From the NCBI RefSeq assembly GCF_030433435.1, contig NZ_JANRHH010000036.1:118249-182248 (forward strand): a DNA stretch of 64,000 nt, in the 5' to 3' direction. This document shows, piece by piece, positions 61,041-64,000 of the stretch. The stretch's first letter is position 1; each line of letters begins with the position of its first letter. The translations under genes were made by a program, and so were the position numbers. The notes beneath the pieces are model-generated. The model searched no databases and was not told where the DNA came from. It worked only from the letters and a program-made list of their open reading frames with translations. The stretch is from Polycladomyces subterraneus. GTDB taxonomy: Bacteria > Bacillota > Bacilli > Thermoactinomycetales > JIR-001.

Positions 61041-61952
61041 TCACACTTCCAGTTCGGCGTGTTGCATGCGCGAAGTTTCCACTTGGATCGTGGTGTGACG
61101 TATCTGAAACCGCTCTTCGATGATTCGCACGGCTTGCTGCAGAACCCGCTGACTGTCGCCATCATCTTCGATCACCACATGACAGCTGAGGGAGTCCATC
61201 CCTGATGTGATCGTCCATATGTGTAAATCATGTACATTGATCACCTTGTCGATACTCATCAACATCCGCTTCAATTCATCCTGATCAATGGTCACGGGCG
61301 CCCCTTCCATCAAAACGTGGGTGGTATCCCGGATGATGCCCCAGGCGCTTTTGAGAATCAACAGCACGACGATCACGCTAATGATCGGGTCGGCCATATA
61401 CCATGAAAAAAAGGTGATCAACAGTCCAGCGACAATGGTGCCTACTGATCCTAGGGCATCTCCTAAGATATGGAGGTAAGCACTGCGGACGTTGAGGTTT
61501 TCTTTGATGTCGCTCGTTTTGATGAGGATCGCTGCACTGACCAGATTGGCGATCAACCCGATGAAGGCAACGATCAGAACGGTGTTTCCCGCGACGTGCG
61601 GGGGATTTAAAAAGCGTTCATACGCTTCCCGCAGGATCATTCCGGCAACGATAAACAGGGCAATCCCGTTGATCAGGGCGGCAAGAATCTCTAACCGGTA
61701 GAAACCATACGTTTTACGTGGGGAAGGAGGCTTGGTGGCAAACCAAATGGCCAACAGGCTTAATGCCAGAGAAGCGGTGTCGCTAAACATGTGTCCGGCG
61801 TCGGAAAGTAGCGCCAAACTGTTGGAGAGAATCCCCCCTGCGATTTCCATAATCATGATGATGGCTGTTATCACCAATGTGACAGTCAATCCCATTTTAT
61901 TACGGATACGTTGTTCGAACGGGCCGTGATGCCCATGATGATGGTGATGCAT
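61041..61952 (-). CDS. Cation diffusion facilitator, probable zinc efflux pump
   Basis: A 303-residue CDF protein with six membrane helices. It starts with a His-rich stretch (MHHHHHGHHG), has SDAGHMFSD in helix II and HILGDALGS in helix V, which form the metal site, and a cytoplasmic C-terminal domain. These are the features of CzcD/ZitB zinc-proton antiporters. The divergently placed partner is the ArsR gene just upstream on the same strand, ten bases away, so both are made together and repressor and pump form a metal-response unit. Confidence 0.92.
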   Translation of the reverse strand: MHHHHHGHHGPFEQRIRNKMGLTVTLVITAIIMIMEIAGGILSNSLALLSDAGHMFSDTASLALSLLAIWFATKPPSPRKTYGFYRLEILAALINGIALFIVAGMILREAYERFLNPPHVAGNTVLIVAFIGLIANLVSAAILIKTSDIKENLNVRSAYLHILGDALGSVGTIVAGLLITFFSWYMADPIISVIVVLLILKSAWGIIRDTTHVLMEGAPVTIDQDELKRMLMSIDKVINVHDLHIWTITSGMDSLSCHVVIEDDGDSQRVLQQAVRIIEERFQIRHTTIQVETSRMQHAELEV

Positions 61953-61962
61953 GGTGATCCCC

Positions 61963-62280
61963 CTAATTCGATGTGTGCGTCACATGCTCAATTGTTTGTC
62001 TCAGCAATGCCAGCACATGATCGTCATCGCAACTGTAATAGACGGTGTGTCCTTCCCTGCGGTGCCTGACGAGGCGCAAGGTACGAAGATAGGCCAGTTG
62101 ATGGGAGATGGCCGATGGAGTCAGTCCCAACTGTTCGGCGATTCGACTGACGGAGCATTCTTCCACTGACAACAGGTGCAAAATCTTGAGTCGGGTCGGG
62201 TCGGACAATGCCTTGAAAATTTGAGAGGCCGCTTCGACGATATGCGGATCTAGCGGCGGCAATGCTTTGCAATGGCTCAT
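61963..62280 (-). CDS. ArsR/SmtB-family zinc sensor (CzrA-like)
   Basis: A 105-residue winged-helix repressor. The recognition region is SVSRIAEQLGLTPSAISHQLAYLRTLRLV. The alpha-5 zinc site is present: Asp86, His88, His99 and His102 have the same spacing as Asp84, His86, His97 and His100 in Staphylococcus CzrA. The alpha-3N Cys site of CadC is absent, so zinc or cobalt rather than cadmium/lead is the expected signal. ATG 62280 is preferred to 62298 because GGGGAG precedes it. Confidence 0.92.
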   Translation of the reverse strand: MSHCKALPPLDPHIVEAASQIFKALSDPTRLKILHLLSVEECSVSRIAEQLGLTPSAISHQLAYLRTLRLVRHRREGHTVYYSCDDDHVLALLRQTIEHVTHTSN

Positions 62281-62305
62281 GTTTGCTCCCCACTTCATTT
62301 CTTTA

Positions 62306-62330
62306 TTATTTGATCATATATTCATATACT
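62306..62330 (-). promoter_or_regulatory. Possible CzrA operator/promoter
   Basis: TTTGATCATATATTCATATAC (about 62309-62329) is AT-rich and imperfectly dyad-symmetric, with TGA and TCA half-sites similar to SmtB/CzrA operators (TGAA-6-TTCA). It lies 30 to 50 bases before the repressor start. Confidence 0.4.
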
Positions 62331-62418
62331 ATTTTATCCAGTTCGCAAGGTGACGGCAATCATGATCGCGTGATATACTTATTTTTCGATAACCGAAAAA
62401 AAGAGTGAGGCGAACCGG

Positions 62419-63717
62419 ATGCGCAAGGCGTTCAACATGTGGGATACGTTGATGGAATCGTTGCAATGGCTGGTATTTCTATTGGCCAATGCATTGGCCC
62501 TACCTGTGATCATCGGTCAGATTTACAGCTTATCCCCAGTGGAAGTAGCTGAACTGATGCAGCGTACGTTGTTCGTGGTGGGTCTCACATCTTTTTTGCA
62601 AGGCCGGTGTGGGCATCGTCTGCCTGTGGCGGATGGACCGGCCGGGCTGTGGTTGGGAATCTTTGTCATTGTCGGTCTCTCTTCTGTTCAGACTGGTGCA
62701 TCAGCCTCCACGACGTTGCAAGCGTTAGAAGGAGCCATGTTGGTGACGGGAGCGGTCCTGTTTTGGCTGGGTATTTCGGGATGGACGGGGCGTATCTTGT
62801 CTCTGTTTTCTCCCTTGGTGATCGGTACGAATTTGTTGTTGCTGGCCATCCAATTAAGCGGGACGTTTTTAAAAGGGATGCTGGGCATTGGCGACCGGGT
62901 ACACCCTTTGTCTGTCGGGATGGTGCTGACGGCTTTTGGCGTGTTCCTTACAGTGCTCGGATTGTCAAGCTGGGGAAAAGGATTTGCCAAAAGTTACGCG
63001 GTATTGATCGGGATCGCTGTGGGTTGGCTAATATTCATCCTGCTTGGGTGGCATGAACGGACGAATTTGACTACTCTGATCCAGTTCCCCACATTTTTTG
63101 CATGGGGCTCGCCCCGGTGGGATCTCGGATTGATGGTGACGGGAGTGATGATGGCACTGGTCTTGTTGTCCAATGTGGTGGCCAGTGTGTCTGCTGTCCG
63201 ACAGGTAGTGGGATTCGAAGGGGAGGAAATCCAATCGTTCAATCGCAGCAGTTGGATCGGTGGTTTGTCCCATGCGGTGTCCGCGTTGTTTTCCACTGTC
63301 GGTATGGTACCTTTGTCCGTTACTGCCGGATTTATTCAGATGACGGGCCAGAAACGGCTTGTGCCGTTCTTGATCGCTTGCGGCGCTTTGGTGATCATTT
63401 CGTTTTTCCCCATCCTGACATCGTTTCTGGCAATGTTGCCGGGGCCGGTGGCATATGCGGCGATGTTAGCCTCGTTCACCCAAATGGTCGGCATCGGTCT
63501 GCGTTCCTTGTGGAGTCGGGAACCGGATCAGAGACGGTTGACGATCATCGGTGTCTCCATTTCGTTGGGTACCGGTGTCATGTTTCTACCCCCTGAGGCG
63601 TTTGTTAACATGCCGTCAGTTTTCCAGTATGTAGCGGGCAATGGTTTGATGATGGGAACGCTGATCGCACTCATTCTGGAGCAAGTGTGGCGGGAACGTC
63701 CGGAAAGCGCAAAGTGA
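62419..63717 (+). CDS. NCS2-family purine/pyrimidine permease
   Basis: A 432-residue permease with about 12 helices, of the nucleobase:cation symporter-2 type (UraA/PbuX/YwdJ-like). Features are the LPVIIGQIYSL N-terminal helix, GHRLPVADGPAGLWLGIF, and SSWIGGLSHAVSALFSTVGMVPLSVTAGFIQMTGQ near residue 290, which is the family motif region. The substrate is not clear. GTGAGGCG precedes ATG 62419. It is divergent from the CzrA-CDF pair and unrelated in function as far as can be seen. Confidence 0.82.
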   Translation: MRKAFNMWDTLMESLQWLVFLLANALALPVIIGQIYSLSPVEVAELMQRTLFVVGLTSFLQGRCGHRLPVADGPAGLWLGIFVIVGLSSVQTGASASTTLQALEGAMLVTGAVLFWLGISGWTGRILSLFSPLVIGTNLLLLAIQLSGTFLKGMLGIGDRVHPLSVGMVLTAFGVFLTVLGLSSWGKGFAKSYAVLIGIAVGWLIFILLGWHERTNLTTLIQFPTFFAWGSPRWDLGLMVTGVMMALVLLSNVVASVSAVRQVVGFEGEEIQSFNRSSWIGGLSHAVSALFSTVGMVPLSVTAGFIQMTGQKRLVPFLIACGALVIISFFPILTSFLAMLPGPVAYAAMLASFTQMVGIGLRSLWSREPDQRRLTIIGVSISLGTGVMFLPPEAFVNMPSVFQYVAGNGLMMGTLIALILEQVWRERPESAK

Positions 63718-63822
63718 AATGCACAAGAGTCGACGCCATGCGTTGCATACGTTATCTAGAACGGATGGGAGAACATTGATTGTGAAACAGATAAAGGCGA
63801 TTAACCGAAACAGCGGTGTTGA

Positions 63823-63927
63823 TTCCTAGTGATTCGCCATCTGACAAAATTGAAGGGGATGACTTCTAGGAAACTGAGGCAAGAATTTAATCACTTGTCT
63901 CATTTGCCCAGCTTGTGGACACGCTCA
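63823..63927 (+). pseudogene. IS200/IS605 TnpA fragment
   Basis: After a stop codon at 63820-63822 the frame reads FLVIRHLTKLKGMTSRKLRQ and then EFNHLSHLPSLWTRS. This is the C-terminal part of a Y1 transposase TnpA (LKG.TSR.LR.EF.HL...PSLWTRS). The next residues are unrelated and the frame stops at 63957, so the Y1 catalytic centre and the end are lost. It is a relic. Confidence 0.7.
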
Positions 63928-64000
63928 GACGCTACGCCGACAAACGGCGGAAGCTAGGCAAAGCCAAGAAGCTCAATGCGATCCGCAAGTCCAAGAACAA
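63924..64000 (+). pseudogene. IS200/IS605 TnpB fragment, running off the window
   Basis: In a second frame (starting near 63924) the sequence reads TLRRYADKRRKLGKAKKLNAIR and continues to the window edge. The basic RYAxKRRKL...KKLNAIRKSKN block is typical of the middle of TnpB proteins, which are RNA-guided nucleases of IS200/IS605 elements. The N-terminal part is missing because it is joined directly to the TnpA fragment. What follows lies outside. Confidence 0.55.

Overview
The window comes from a spore-forming, Gram-positive member of the Bacillales. The spore genes spoIVA, sleB, ypeB, yphF and the YIEGIA gene, the tryptophan regulator TRAP (mtrB), two-part heptaprenyl diphosphate synthase (menaquinone-7 type), a bacillithiol disulfide reductase homologue, MecA and GudB all point that way. 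Gene order follows the Bacillus subtilis stretch fer-ypbD-mecB-gudB-ypdA-sleB-ypeB-cmk-ypfD-yphA-yphB-der-gpsA-yphE-yphF-spoIVA-hbs-mtrA-mtrB-hepS-menG-hepT-ndk-aro/trp-hisC-tyrA-aroA-ypiB-ypiF-qcrABC-ypjA almost gene for gene. The moderately high GC content and futalosine-type menaquinone genes suggest Thermoactinomycetaceae or a close relative; that placement is inference.

Layout. 1-6350: accessory genes for a molybdenum hydroxylase of the CO dehydrogenase/xanthine dehydrogenase type (XdhC-like proteins, CoxG, CoxD, CoxE, MocA-like) followed by moaA; the structural subunits must lie to the left, outside the window. 6399-8877: pyrophosphatase, rhodanese, ferredoxin and two membrane proteins. 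8927-9261: tRNA-Ser, -Met, -Trp, -Cys. 9465-13637: mecA, an LmbE-type deacetylase, gudB, ypdA and a 52-residue cysteine-rich protein. 13800-15641: the germination pair sleB-ypeB behind a likely sigma-G promoter. 16177-25076: cmk, plsC, S1 protein, then yphA and a tight four-gene YIEGIA/DUF3189 cluster, der, plsY, gpsA. 25235-29618: spore proteins and hbs, interrupted by mobile-element inverted repeats after yphF. 29796-36941: folE, tRNA-Pro, mtrB, then hepS-menG-mqnP-ubiX-mqnA-hepT and ndk. 37020-39375: an HxlR-DoxX-dioxygenase-pirin module. 39715-50556: the aromatic supraoperon aroC-aroB-aroH-trpDCFBA-hisC-tyrA-aroA, with a TRAP-binding attenuator placed directly before trpD and no trpE. 50944-54805: small membrane and regulatory proteins plus a degenerate stretch. 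55009-57756: the cytochrome b6c complex. 57804-59547: a magnesium M-box riboswitch controlling mgtE. 59636-63717: two NCS2 permeases flanking a zinc efflux pair (CDF pump and CzrA-like repressor). 63823-64000: an IS200/IS605 relic at the right edge.

The genes form several linked circuits. Chorismate made by aroC/aroB is drawn by trpD-A, tyrA, aroH and the futalosine route through mqnA. The menaquinone made by hepS/hepT, mqnA, mqnP, ubiX and menG feeds qcrABC. TRAP encoded by mtrB is expected to act on the leader 12 kb away before trpD. No CRISPR array, prophage or replication origin was seen. The most useful observations are the TRAP leader with exactly eleven regularly spaced triplet positions, the absence of trpE, the insertion of futalosine genes into the hepS-menG-hepT locus, the uncharacterised YIEGIA cluster, and several structured leaders without an assigned ligand.
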